Source of the DNA: Gemmata massiliana
Lineage (GTDB): Bacteria; Planctomycetota; Planctomycetia; Gemmatales; Gemmataceae
DNA: 64,000 bases
Direction: 5' to 3'
NCBI RefSeq assembly: GCF_901538265.1
Contig: NZ_LR593886.1
Location: forward strand, 3,803,738-3,867,737
Notes under the pieces: generated by a model
Told to the model about the DNA's origin: nothing
What the model saw: only the letters and a program-made list of their open reading frames with translations
Databases searched by the model: none
Translations under genes and position numbers: made by a program
Shown: one piece after another, positions 54,972-64,000 of the stretch
Layout: the number at the start of each line of letters is the position of its first letter
How positions within the stretch are numbered: position 1 is the stretch's first letter

Positions 54972-57167
54972 TCACTCCCGCGTGATGAACTCGTCCAAAT
55001 TCATCAGCACGCGGGCGACGGTCGCCCATGCGGTTTTGGGGTCGGTTTTGCGCTTCGCGTCGAGGTACGTTTGCACGCGGGCGGCTTCCGCGGTTGTTGG
55101 TTCGCGCGAGAAACACACGCGGAACGCGAACGCGATGCGCCCCGGGTCGTCGGTCGGGCCTTCCGATTCGATGCGCGTGCCGAGCGCGGTGGCGAACTCC
55201 ACGAACACCGGGTCGTTAGCGAGGTGCAGCGCTTGCAGCGGCGTGTTGCTGCGGTTCCGCTTCGTGCAAGCGACTTGAGCGTCCGCCGCGTCGAACGTGG
55301 TGAGCAGCGGGTGCTGTGACTGCCGCCAGATGTACGTGTACATGCCGCGGCGGTAGCGGTCCGGTCCGGTACTTTCGACCCACGGGTGGTTGCTCTGCGT
55401 GAACGCGAACACTTCCTTTGGCTGCGGCGGGTAGACGCCCGGTCCGCCGAGCTTCGGGTTGAGTGTTCCGCTCGCGGAGAGCGACACGTCGCGGATGGTT
55501 TCGGCCTCCAACCGCAACCGTGACTGGCGAGCGAGGAGCAGGTTGCGCGGGTCGCGTTCGGTGACGTCCTTGCGCATCGCAGACGATTGCTTGTAAGTCT
55601 CCGACGTAACGACGAGCTTGTGGAATTTCTTCAACCCCCACCCGCTTTCGCGGAACTCCACCGCGAGCCAGTCGAGGAGTTCCGGGTGCGTCGGGAAATT
55701 GCCTTGTAGCCCGAAGTCGTTCTCCGTTTCGACCAGCCCGCGCCCGAAGAACTTTTGCCACTCCCGGTTGACCGTCACGCGGGCCGTGAGCGGGTTCTCT
55801 GCACTCACGAGCCACTTCGCGAGATCGAGCCGCGTGAGGCGCTTGGTCGGAGCGACCACACTGATCGCGCTGGGGTACGAAGGCTGGACCTCGTCGCCCT
55901 TGCGGAGAAAGTCCCCGCGAACCTGCACGAATGTCTGGCGCGGTTTCGCACGTTCGCGCATCACGAGCGTTGTGGGGGCCTGGCTTTGTACTTTCTTGAG
56001 TTCCGCAATCAGTTTCTTCGCGTCTTCGTCTGCGCCCGCGAGCCGTGCGGCGGCCAACTTCGTCTGCACGTCCGCGATCCGCTTTTCCAGATCGGGCGGG
56101 CCGCCGAGCGGGAGCGTCGGTTCGTCGCAGGAGTCGAAGAATGCGTACAGACGGTAGTAGTCCTTTTGCGAAACGGGATCGTACTTGTGGTCGTGACACT
56201 GCGCGCACCCGGCCGTAAGTCCGAGCCATACTGCGGCGGTCGTGTTCGCGCGGTCGACCGTGCGCTCGACGCGGAACTGCTCCGGGTCGGTGCCGCCCTC
56301 TTCGTTGAACGCCGTATTGCGGTGGAACCCGGTTGCAACCTTCTGTTGGGTCGTCGCGTTGGGGAGCAGATCCCCTGCGAGTTGTTCGATTGTGAACTGA
56401 TTGAAGGGCATGTCCGCGTTCAGGGCGCCGATTACCCAGTCGCGGTAGGCCCAGATTTGCCGCGGGCCGTCGATCGTGTAGCCGTTACTGTCCGCGTAGC
56501 GCGCGAGGTCGAGCCAGTGCCGTGCCTGGCGCTCGCCGTAGTGCGGAGACGCGAGCAGTCGGTCGACGACCTTCTCGTAAGCCTGCGGGGATTCGTCCTT
56601 GAGGAAGTCGTCCGCCTCTTTCGGCGTGGGTAACAGGCCAATGAGGTCGAGCGTCACGCGGCGAATCAGCGTCGCTTTATCCGCTCGCGGCGACGGTGTT
56701 AGCCCCTCTTTCTCCAGTCGAGCGTGAATGAAAGCGTCGATCGGGTGCTTCGCGCTTGGTAATGCCGTGCGCTTGGGTGCTACGAACGACCAGTGGGGCG
56801 TGTACTCTGCGCCCTGGTCGATCCACGCTTTGAGTTTCGCGATCTGCTCCGGTGAAAGGCGCTCACCGACGCCCACCGGTGGCATGCGCCCGTTCTCATC
56901 GTCCGCGAGCAACACGCGCACGAGTAGTTCGCTGTCCGCGTGCTTGCCGGGAGTGATCGTGCCCTTCTTGACGGCTGCGTCGCGCTCGTCGAGGCGGAGC
57001 TTGCCCTTCTGCACGGCCGGGCCGTGGCACTTGAAGCAACTGTTCGAGAGGATCGGGCGGATGTCGCGCGCGAAATCGACCTTCTCCGCGGGTGGCGCGG
57101 CAACAACACCCGGTGAAGTGAGTGCGAGGAACGCAAGAGTCGGGAACAGAGCACGAGTCAACGGCAT
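54972..57167 (-). CDS. Planctomycete cytochrome c + DUF1549 + DUF1553 exported protein
   Basis: The protein has 731 residues. A signal peptide (MPLTRALFPTLAFLALTSPGVVA) is followed by a cytochrome c domain with CFKCH (44-48). DUF1549 follows (LDLIGLLPTPKEADDFL, YGERQARHWLDLARYADSNGY, and CAQCHDHKYDPVSQKDYY). DUF1553 follows at about 455-720 (LTRLDLAKWLVSAENPLTARVTVNREWQKFFGRGLVETENDFG). It is the first gene of a two-gene operon with the DUF1501 gene. The heme suggests extracytoplasmic electron transfer. Confidence 0.95.
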   Translation of the reverse strand: MPLTRALFPTLAFLALTSPGVVAAPPAEKVDFARDIRPILSNSCFKCHGPAVQKGKLRLDERDAAVKKGTITPGKHADSELLVRVLLADDENGRMPPVGVGERLSPEQIAKLKAWIDQGAEYTPHWSFVAPKRTALPSAKHPIDAFIHARLEKEGLTPSPRADKATLIRRVTLDLIGLLPTPKEADDFLKDESPQAYEKVVDRLLASPHYGERQARHWLDLARYADSNGYTIDGPRQIWAYRDWVIGALNADMPFNQFTIEQLAGDLLPNATTQQKVATGFHRNTAFNEEGGTDPEQFRVERTVDRANTTAAVWLGLTAGCAQCHDHKYDPVSQKDYYRLYAFFDSCDEPTLPLGGPPDLEKRIADVQTKLAAARLAGADEDAKKLIAELKKVQSQAPTTLVMRERAKPRQTFVQVRGDFLRKGDEVQPSYPSAISVVAPTKRLTRLDLAKWLVSAENPLTARVTVNREWQKFFGRGLVETENDFGLQGNFPTHPELLDWLAVEFRESGWGLKKFHKLVVTSETYKQSSAMRKDVTERDPRNLLLARQSRLRLEAETIRDVSLSASGTLNPKLGGPGVYPPQPKEVFAFTQSNHPWVESTGPDRYRRGMYTYIWRQSQHPLLTTFDAADAQVACTKRNRSNTPLQALHLANDPVFVEFATALGTRIESEGPTDDPGRIAFAFRVCFSREPTTAEAARVQTYLDAKRKTDPKTAWATVARVLMNLDEFITRE

Positions 57168-57309
57168 GACGGCTCCGGTGGCAGCCCGAAGCGGGAGAGC
57201 TTCCGAGGTGTTGTGATTGTCGCCGATTTAGGAGGTGAGGGCAAGCAAAAGGCGACACTCGTTTGAACGCGAGCGGGGAAGGCGCCCGCTCGCGCCACGG
57301 AGAACGAAC

Positions 57310-58185
57310 TTACGGCGCTCGCGGTACGAACGTCTCGTCGAGGGTCGGTCGGCTCTCGGCCGCGCGCTGGAGCCGTTCTTGCTCCCGAACGGCCTTGTCT
57401 TCCGGGGTCGATTTCAGGAGCTGTGCGCCGGGGATGAGATCGGTCGCGTTGCGGAACACGTCCGCGGTCGTATGGCCCACGTCGTTGATCCGGTCCGCGA
57501 TGGCCCCGCACGTGGACTTCGTGCCCTCTTTGAACCGCTGCATTCCCTCCGGGATGCCGGTGCGCTGGACGAAGCTCCGGGTCTCGGCTTTGGTGGCCGC
57601 GATCTTCTTGTGCGCAGTTTCGCCCGCGTTGGTGGACTGCGAGTACCGCACGCGCGGGTTCCCACAGTGGCCGAATACCAGCGTCACCGATTGCGGGCCG
57701 AAGTCGTAGCGGATCGTGTCGTTCGTGTACGTTACGCGGGGTGCCCCCGGGGGCAGCATCACCGGAACGTACACGCGCTCCAGCGTTTTGGGGTGGTTGG
57801 CGGACACGATGACGGGACCGCCGGTGAGCATCGGCCCTTGGAACGTGCGGTTCCCGGTGTAGTAGAACTTGTGAACGAGTACCGTCGGCGGGACGTCGAT
57901 CTGTTGTTGAGGCGCGGACGCGGGGAGCACCGCACACGTCGGGTTTGACCCGGGTGGTACGAACGCAGCCGTTCGGACCGTGGGCTTTCCGGTCGGGTCC
58001 ACGTTGGGGTCGAGGATCTCGATTTCCTGGGTCGGTGGGACCGGCGCCGAGGCCGCGCGCAGGGCTTCACCGGGGCGACGCGTTTTCACACTGGTGGCGT
58101 CGGTCTGAGTCGCGCACCCCGATACGGTCGCGACGAACAGGACCGCCGCTCCCCTCCACCCGTATCCGCGCCCGTGCGTCCGCAT
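57310..58185 (-). CDS. Putative lipoprotein
   Basis: The protein has 291 residues. The signal ends in a lipobox VSGCAT. The middle has a beta-rich block (VHKFYYTGNRTFQGPMLTGGPVIVSANHP) and the end is helical and charged. No family is recognised. It may be grouped with the two exported proteins upstream on the same strand (58268 and 59063). Confidence 0.7.
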   Translation of the reverse strand: MRTHGRGYGWRGAAVLFVATVSGCATQTDATSVKTRRPGEALRAASAPVPPTQEIEILDPNVDPTGKPTVRTAAFVPPGSNPTCAVLPASAPQQQIDVPPTVLVHKFYYTGNRTFQGPMLTGGPVIVSANHPKTLERVYVPVMLPPGAPRVTYTNDTIRYDFGPQSVTLVFGHCGNPRVRYSQSTNAGETAHKKIAATKAETRSFVQRTGIPEGMQRFKEGTKSTCGAIADRINDVGHTTADVFRNATDLIPGAQLLKSTPEDKAVREQERLQRAAESRPTLDETFVPRAP

Positions 58186-58267
58186 GGCCGCTCCTTCGGC
58201 TCGTCGGACCCGCGGATGTCTGGTGGTTGTCGGTCAACCATCAGACCGTTCCGGCACGGTCCGGCGC

Positions 58268-58924
58268 TTACTTGTACGTGAACTCGACCTCGATCCGGTC
58301 GACTAGCGGGAAATACTTCGCCACTGCCGCCGCGTTGCCAGTGAACGTTTTGCTCGCCGGTTCGCCCCGCTGAACCACGAACTCCATCGGCGGGAACTCT
58401 ACCACCACCGGCGCCCCGGGGAACAGGTTCGGCCGGGCCTGATTGATCGGCGCGGCGGCGTACCCTCGAACCTTCACAATGAACGTGTTCCGCTTCAACT
58501 GCGTCGTCTGGAGCGGCACGTTCAGGCGCTCGCCCGGCATCAGCGGCGAGCGGATGTCGTCCCCCGGTTGCGGGTTCTGGTCCGCCCGGAAGCTGATCTG
58601 GAACTCGCCGTTCTCGTGGAACGCCACCGCGACCCGCGACAGGAAACAGTGGTCCACTTGCATCCGCGCCTGAACCAGTTGGTACGCCTGCGTCGCCAGC
58701 CGCGCCGGTTGACCCGGGGCGGGGGCCGGTGTCACGTTCACCTTTTCCAAGCTGACCGCGGTTGCCGTCGGTGCCGGGCGCACTTCGGCCGGGCGGTAGT
58801 CGTACCCGGGTATCCCGGGCAGTGGTTTCGGCTTCGCTACGTGTCGCGGGAACTCCGCGAATCCGCCTGACGCGGTTGCCCCCAGAGCGACACACGCGAC
58901 CGTTTTGAGTGTCCGCCACTTCAT
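58268..58924 (-). CDS. Exported protein of unknown function
   Basis: The protein has 218 residues. A signal peptide (MKWRTLKTVACVALGATASGGFA) leads to a Pro-rich linker and a beta-rich domain (HCFLSRVAVAFHENGEFQISFRADQNPQPGD; RNTFIVKVRGYAAAP; FPLVDRIEVEFTYK). The upstream Arg-rich frame extension is rejected. It lies between the lipoprotein and the large exported protein on the same strand. Confidence 0.7.
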   Translation of the reverse strand: MKWRTLKTVACVALGATASGGFAEFPRHVAKPKPLPGIPGYDYRPAEVRPAPTATAVSLEKVNVTPAPAPGQPARLATQAYQLVQARMQVDHCFLSRVAVAFHENGEFQISFRADQNPQPGDDIRSPLMPGERLNVPLQTTQLKRNTFIVKVRGYAAAPINQARPNLFPGAPVVVEFPPMEFVVQRGEPASKTFTGNAAAVAKYFPLVDRIEVEFTYK

Positions 58925-59062
58925 GGCTCGCCGCCTCCGTTGCCGGGTTCCGTCCCGTTCGGCAACTTCGTCATCCGCACAGGGGCGCGCCCGGTCCAAT
59001 CTCCGTGTTCGTGCGCTGAAGAGCACCTGAAGGCGACAGTCACGCGAGATTCCCTACGGTCA

Positions 59063-62000
59063 TTACTTCCCTCCCGTTGGCGGCGGGCTGAGTGCCGGCA
59101 CCGTGGGTTGAGGTATTGGGCGGACCGGTGCGAGCGGCGTTTGCGGACTCGCGGGCGGTTGACTCATTACCGGTGGCCCTGTGGTGATGATCGGCGGTTG
59201 GCTCGTCCCGGGCAGTTCCGTCGGGCGCGTTGAGGGCGTCGTCGGGTGCGTGGGCGTGATCGGCACCGGTTTCCCGACACCCACCGGTCCGTACCCGGGG
59301 ACGAACGTTCCCGACGATCCCGGGGGCATTTTGACCGGCGTCGGAACACGCGGCCCGGTGACTCCCGTCGCGCCCGGGTACGGGACGCCGGGGGGCGGTT
59401 GCGGGATCGTGTACGGCGGATCGAATGCGGGAGGGCCGTAGGGCGTGTTCGGGTTGTAGGGCTTGGGCCGTCCCTCCGGTGAGAACCCGGGCGCGAACTG
59501 CGTTTCCGGGAACTTGATCGTGGGGTCGTAGCCCTCACGCAGAATCCCGTCGTGGAGCCGCAGTCCCACGCCCGTGGAGCCGTTCGGATGGCGCCACGGG
59601 AGCGTCATCTGCGAGCGGTAGTAATCGTACCGGCGCTCGCCGTAGGGGGTCCGGACGGCGTCGTCCACGCGGGTGGCCGCGATGTCGTAGAGGCGCTGTT
59701 CGACGTCGAGGCGCCGGTACCGCGCCGCGAACTCGGCCATCCGGTCGGCGAGCGGGTCCAGGTCCGCGATCGCGGGGGCGTACCGCAGACCCATCAGGTC
59801 GAACAGCGTCGGGAAGATCGTAGCCTGCGAGTAGATCAGGTTCTGCTGGAGCGACGAACTGGCGCTCGGCAATGGGCGGAACAGGATGCCGACGCCGGGG
59901 AGATCCTGAAGAAACTGCACGCCTCGACCGGTGCGCGCGACCTTGAGCGCCACCATGTACTTGCTCACCTCGCGCAGCTCGAAGTTACCGAGCTGCACGT
60001 CCGTGTGAATCAGGTGGCGCTTCACGCGGCCCAAGTGCTTCTCGTCGGCCCGGACCGGTTCGCGCACGTCGGTCGTGTAGAGATAGTCGAACTTGAACAC
60101 CACCGCCTGCCCGTCGGGGCTGAGAACGGGCCGGATCTCATACCCGGTGCCGGTCTCGAACTTGTAAATCGCCGGGTCCGGGATCAGCCCGTCCAGTGCG
60201 GTCCCGAACTGCTTCTGGCCCGGTCCCGCTTGGGCCATGATCCGCTCGTCGGGCGTGGTCGTTAGCCCGGGGAGCACGCTTCGGATCGCTGCCAGATCTC
60301 CACCACCGCCCTGGACCATCGAAACCGGGTTACCACTGTAGAGCTTGGCCAGCGCGAGGAACGACGGGTCGTTCATCAGCGCGCCGTACTCATCGAACAG
60401 CGCTTTGGCGGACCGGAATCCTTCGGTGATGGCGATATCGCGCTTGGGCAGGTCGAATTCATACGACGCGGCCGGCGACACCTTGCCGAGCGCCCGGTTG
60501 TTGGTCAGCACGGAGGTCGTTTCGATTTGAGCCAGCGTCACGTCCCAGAACCGGCTTGCTTCACGCGCCCGGCGGAACGACGGCAGGTAGTACTGCGTGT
60601 TGAAGTCGTCGTCGAGCGCGGTGGTCACGCTCTTGAGGTAGTTGTCCACATTCGCGGTGCGCGCCCGCATCCCTTCGAGGATCTCGACGTACTTGTCCTC
60701 CATCTCGTCGACGAGCAGGTCGAGCAACTTCTTCTCGTCGAGCGGGCGCCGGGCGTCGCGTGCGCTCTTGAGCGCGGCGGCGTACTGCCCGGCCGTGCCT
60801 TCGAGTCCCCGGAACGTAGGGTCGGCCTCTTTGAAAATGGCCTCGGCCGCCGTGCGGAACTCGCCCCCCTGGCGCAACCGGTTGAGAACTTCCTCGCGGA
60901 AGATCCGGTACCGGGCGGCGGCTTCGAGCGGGTTCGCGTTATCGCCCTGGAGCTGCCCTCGGATCGTGTCCAGGTTCTTCTGAACGGCCGCCGCTTCGGT
61001 CCGGAGGAGGTTCAGTAATTCGTCCAGACCTTTCTTCAGATCAGAGTATTCTTCGTCACAGAGCTCACCCGTGGTCGCGGCCTTCTTGATCAGTTTGATG
61101 GTGTCCGAGTACCGCTTGTAGGCGTCGGGATCGATGTAATAAAACTGGTTGAGCAGATCCCCCGTTTGGTCCAGTAGGTCCCGGAGGTTCCTGCTTGTGA
61201 ATTGCCACGAGCGCGGTTCGCCCTTGCTTTTGTCGCCCATCGATTTGGGCGCGGTGTACTGTCTTTGCCCGATCACGACGTTTTGGTTCTGCTCTTTCGC
61301 GAACACCTGAGACACGACCCCGATTTCGGTAGTCGCTTTTTCGAGCAGCACCTGGAACCCGTTCAGTGAGCTCTGGCTCTGCGCGCTCGCGAGATTGAGC
61401 TGCTCCTGGAGGGCGCGCAGAACCTTCTTCGCGTCGTCCTCCATCTGCTTCGCCTTGCGCAGCTCGTCGAGGTAGTTCGTGCCGACGCGCTCCTCCAACA
61501 GCGAGCGCTCCATCACGCGCTGGCGCAGTTGCATCTCGGTAATCATCTGCGCTTTGAAGATCTGCGCGAGGCGGATGAACTCGCGCTGGAGCGGGTTGAG
61601 CGTGTCGGTGCCGGTCACGTGGGCGTTGAAGAAGCCGACCAGCGACTCGAACGGCGAGTTGCTCGCTAGAAGATACTCCTTCTTGTCCTTGCAAGCGTCG
61701 CAGTGCTTCGGCGTCGCGATCCCGATCATGTAGTACCGGGCTTCCGCTTGGGGCAGGTCGCGCTGAACGGTCGCCAGGAACTCCTGAATGATTTCCATGC
61801 GCACTTCGTTCTTCGCGAGCGCCATGAGAAAGAGCGCCGAGGACAGGCTCGTGCTGTCCATCGAGTTGAGCGCGAGGAGCTTGTTGCCGGTCTTGAGGAA
61901 CTCCGAGTCGAGTTGCGTCAGCTCGTCGGTGAAGTCCTTCCCGAAGAACGCATACAGGTACTTTTGGTCGCGGTCCCATTGAGTCCAGCCAGGGGCCAGC

Positions 62001-64000
62001 GTCTCGGCGGCTTCCGCGGCCTTGCGCGCGGCGACCGATGTGACCGCGTTGCGGAGCATCTGGCTCGATTGGGCCGTGAGGAACCGCGAGTGGTCCAGGT
62101 ACCGCTGGATGTTGGCGACCACCTTGTCCATACGGTCGCCGCGCTCGCCGTTCACTTGGAGCGTGTGGACGCTCACGCGGACCTGCCCCACCGGGGCATC
62201 GATCTGGTTCAACATCGTGCGGATGACGTTCAGCCCCTTGATCGGCCCGCGGAGCTGGATCAGCCCCTCGCCGATCACCGAGACCGAGACGCGCATCACC
62301 GGATCGTCGGAGTCCGGGCGCCCGGGCGCGTAGGTGTCCGGGTCCGCGGTGGACGCCGATACTTCGACGCGGAACTGGTTCTCGCGCAGGCGCCGTTCCT
62401 CGAACTCCTTGACCATCCACGCTTCAACGGCCTTGGCTTCCATTTCCCGCTTCGCGGCGACGTTCCCCTGCGCGCGAGCAATATCGGCCGGCCCCTGCCG
62501 GTCGATAGAATCCGCGGAAATCAAGGCGCGCTCGATCGTTTCGGCTTCGGCCTGGAGCCCCGCGATCTCACCCGGGGGGCGCCCCATGCGCTTCGCTTCG
62601 TCGATTTCGATCCGCTTCTGGATCAAACTCCGCCTGGCCTGCTCTGCGGTCCCGCGCGCGCCGGCGACGCGGTTCTGGAGGTTGTTCAGTTCCGCCTCCG
62701 CCGCGCGCGCGTCCTGCGCGGCCTTGACCGAGAGGAACTCCAGGCGCTTGCGCTCGTCCTCGGCTTTGTTGGCGTCGTCGCGGGTTCGGTTAGCGGCACG
62801 ACGGCGGACGTCTACGTCCGCCGCGTTGTACGACTTCACCGATCGGTTAATAAGTTGTGCGACCCGGTGCGCGTCGCGGTAGTAGTACAGCCGCGCGACC
62901 CGGGACTCGACCCGGTCCGACGGGTTGAATCCCTCGTCGTAAACGGGTGGTTTGAGGTAGATGCGAAAGTCCACCGGCGGACCGGTTTGGAGCGTCGTGC
63001 CGGGCGTGTCGACCGGAGCGGCCTTGTCTGTCGCGGCCTGGGTCGAAACGGTGGCCTCAAACGCATTGCCCCCGTCCTGAACCTCCGTGGATTCCGGGAG
63101 CGCGTTCCCGAACACGTCGGTGATCTTGTTCTTCAGGATCGCGACCGTGTACGTGCCGGGCAGGATCGCGCCGACGTTGAGGGTGACGCTGTTGGTCAGC
63201 TTGTCGTAAGCCGGCGTGCCGATCGGCAGGTTCCCGCGCTGGGCCTTGTTCTCGTTGTGAGACACCTTGAATGTGTCGGCCTTGAAGTTGGAATCGATCG
63301 GGTTCTTGCTGCTGAAGCGGATGACGATCTTTTCGGTCCCGATCCCGTTCGACTGGCCGAACCCCGGTTGCGCGTTCACGCTCTCAACCGTCGGTGGGGT
63401 GGTGGCCACCATCAGTTTGATTTGAGCGGGCGTACCGACGAACGACCCGCGAACGGCCGCGACGCGGATTACGTGGTCCCGCCCGTTCCCCACATCGATC
63501 TTCTGGAACGTAACTTTCCCGTCCCCGCCCGGCGCCGGGACGACGCTGATCCCCGGGAAGATCGCGGCGTTGTCGACGTATGCGACCAGCACTTGCGCGT
63601 TCTGGGGCGGTGTCACTTTCAGGTCGAATTTCGTCCCGTTCGAGTAGTACGCGGGCAATCCCGGAGTGGAGAAGTCGCTCGCGGGAGTAACTGTTTTACC
63701 CTCGGCCGACACGGGCACGTCGAGGGCCGGCGGGTCGAGCGTTTCGGGAACGAAGTTGAACCGGAGCGGGAGCGGGTTCGTGAAATACAGGCGGGCGTTG
63801 GTGTACTCCACCCGCATGAACAGCTTGGCTTTGGTGAGATCGTTGAGGACCGGGAGTCGCACGCGGGCGTCCCATGCACCAGAGGCGTTGCGGCCGATGT
63901 CCCCGTCCACCTCGGTCGCGACCCCGCCCTCGGGCTGGAGCACGAACCGCAGGGTCGCTGCTCCCTTCACCTGACCGAACAGGCGCAAGTACGGCTCGTA
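59063..64000 (-). CDS. Very large exported or surface protein, N-terminus outside the window
   Basis: At least 1645 residues are visible; the frame is open at the right edge. The first 300 visible residues look like beta-sandwich (Ig-like) repeats (LYFTNPLPLRFNFVPETL; RFSSKNPIDSNFKADTFKV). A long helical/coiled-coil region follows (RRRAANRTRDDANKAEDERKRLEFLSVKAAQDARAAEAELNNLQNR). Many further helices and a CDACKDKKEY motif follow. The tail (about 150 residues) is Pro/Gly/Thr-rich. No known family was recognised. It may form a surface or periplasmic scaffold. Confidence 0.8.
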   Translation of the reverse strand, partial: YEPYLRLFGQVKGAATLRFVLQPEGGVATEVDGDIGRNASGAWDARVRLPVLNDLTKAKLFMRVEYTNARLYFTNPLPLRFNFVPETLDPPALDVPVSAEGKTVTPASDFSTPGLPAYYSNGTKFDLKVTPPQNAQVLVAYVDNAAIFPGISVVPAPGGDGKVTFQKIDVGNGRDHVIRVAAVRGSFVGTPAQIKLMVATTPPTVESVNAQPGFGQSNGIGTEKIVIRFSSKNPIDSNFKADTFKVSHNENKAQRGNLPIGTPAYDKLTNSVTLNVGAILPGTYTVAILKNKITDVFGNALPESTEVQDGGNAFEATVSTQAATDKAAPVDTPGTTLQTGPPVDFRIYLKPPVYDEGFNPSDRVESRVARLYYYRDAHRVAQLINRSVKSYNAADVDVRRRAANRTRDDANKAEDERKRLEFLSVKAAQDARAAEAELNNLQNRVAGARGTAEQARRSLIQKRIEIDEAKRMGRPPGEIAGLQAEAETIERALISADSIDRQGPADIARAQGNVAAKREMEAKAVEAWMVKEFEERRLRENQFRVEVSASTADPDTYAPGRPDSDDPVMRVSVSVIGEGLIQLRGPIKGLNVIRTMLNQIDAPVGQVRVSVHTLQVNGERGDRMDKVVANIQRYLDHSRFLTAQSSQMLRNAVTSVAARKAAEAAETLAPGWTQWDRDQKYLYAFFGKDFTDELTQLDSEFLKTGNKLLALNSMDSTSLSSALFLMALAKNEVRMEIIQEFLATVQRDLPQAEARYYMIGIATPKHCDACKDKKEYLLASNSPFESLVGFFNAHVTGTDTLNPLQREFIRLAQIFKAQMITEMQLRQRVMERSLLEERVGTNYLDELRKAKQMEDDAKKVLRALQEQLNLASAQSQSSLNGFQVLLEKATTEIGVVSQVFAKEQNQNVVIGQRQYTAPKSMGDKSKGEPRSWQFTSRNLRDLLDQTGDLLNQFYYIDPDAYKRYSDTIKLIKKAATTGELCDEEYSDLKKGLDELLNLLRTEAAAVQKNLDTIRGQLQGDNANPLEAAARYRIFREEVLNRLRQGGEFRTAAEAIFKEADPTFRGLEGTAGQYAAALKSARDARRPLDEKKLLDLLVDEMEDKYVEILEGMRARTANVDNYLKSVTTALDDDFNTQYYLPSFRRAREASRFWDVTLAQIETTSVLTNNRALGKVSPAASYEFDLPKRDIAITEGFRSAKALFDEYGALMNDPSFLALAKLYSGNPVSMVQGGGGDLAAIRSVLPGLTTTPDERIMAQAGPGQKQFGTALDGLIPDPAIYKFETGTGYEIRPVLSPDGQAVVFKFDYLYTTDVREPVRADEKHLGRVKRHLIHTDVQLGNFELREVSKYMVALKVARTGRGVQFLQDLPGVGILFRPLPSASSSLQQNLIYSQATIFPTLFDLMGLRYAPAIADLDPLADRMAEFAARYRRLDVEQRLYDIAATRVDDAVRTPYGERRYDYYRSQMTLPWRHPNGSTGVGLRLHDGILREGYDPTIKFPETQFAPGFSPEGRPKPYNPNTPYGPPAFDPPYTIPQPPPGVPYPGATGVTGPRVPTPVKMPPGSSGTFVPGYGPVGVGKPVPITPTHPTTPSTRPTELPGTSQPPIITTGPPVMSQPPASPQTPLAPVRPIPQPTVPALSPPPTGGK

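Overview
The window is high-GC chromosomal DNA from a planctomycete of the Gemmata type (order Gemmatales). The reasons are the gene families: DUF1559 pseudopilin-like protein, DUF1549/DUF1553 and planctomycete-type cytochrome c proteins, a DUF1501 Tat protein, PEP-CTERM sorting, Ser/Thr kinases fused to unusual partners, Uma2, and at the left edge the start of a formyltransferase of the tetrahydromethanopterin C1 pathway. The species cannot be fixed from the sequence alone. Coding density is moderate, with many solitary genes and only short operons.

Layout. 1-10 kb: ftr (partial), a DUF1559 gene overlapping a di-heme peroxidase gene, HNH nuclease, a DUF1549/1553 protein, an SH3-like exported protein, deoC and a PEP-CTERM protein. 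10-21 kb: zinc-ribbon membrane protein, tyrosine-phosphatase-like protein, cinA, a very proline-rich cytochrome-like protein, hisH, prepilin peptidase, sulfotransferase, aroK-aroDE and rpmG. 21-27 kb: a Ser/Thr kinase with a C-terminal PilZ domain, then a minus-strand non-coding block, a Gemmata-type conserved protein, a zinc-ribbon membrane protein and a DUF4145 pair. 27.8-29.0 kb: ISAs1-type insertion sequence, copy 1. 29.6-33 kb: hisD-hisC-hisB. 33.5-44 kb: SpoIIE-type phosphatase, ThuA protein, AcpH-like protein, exported metallopeptidase-like protein, DcuC-like carrier and a 1008-residue FAD/Fe-S oxidoreductase. 45.1-46.3 kb: IS copy 2, which splits a small gene. 46.7-52.4 kb: hydroxyproline epimerase, DapA-family lyase, kinase-FGE fusion and a ThiS-ThiG fusion. 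52.4-64 kb: Uma2, a frameshifted PTH2-like gene, a DUF1501 + cytochrome/DUF1549/DUF1553 operon and three exported proteins, the last one running off the right edge.

The most unusual structure is the non-coding block at about 23.55-23.99 kb (minus strand). It holds two tandem tRNA-like units in which the T-arm/3' acceptor half lies upstream of the 5' acceptor/D-arm half. Each pair of halves closes a perfect 7-bp acceptor stem, and one also closes a perfect 5-bp anticodon stem with normal spacing. A strong intrinsic terminator follows. This is the layout of circularly permuted (two-piece) tRNA or tmRNA-like genes and deserves experimental checking.

Other themes: three very long perfect intergenic inverted repeats (39, 30 and 33 bp), repeat elements inserted in frame into two neighbouring coding genes, and two almost identical IS copies with clean 10-bp target duplications. 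Metabolically the window carries parts of the shikimate, histidine, thiamine thiazole, hydroxyproline and nucleoside-catabolic pathways, plus surface and exported redox proteins typical of planctomycetes.
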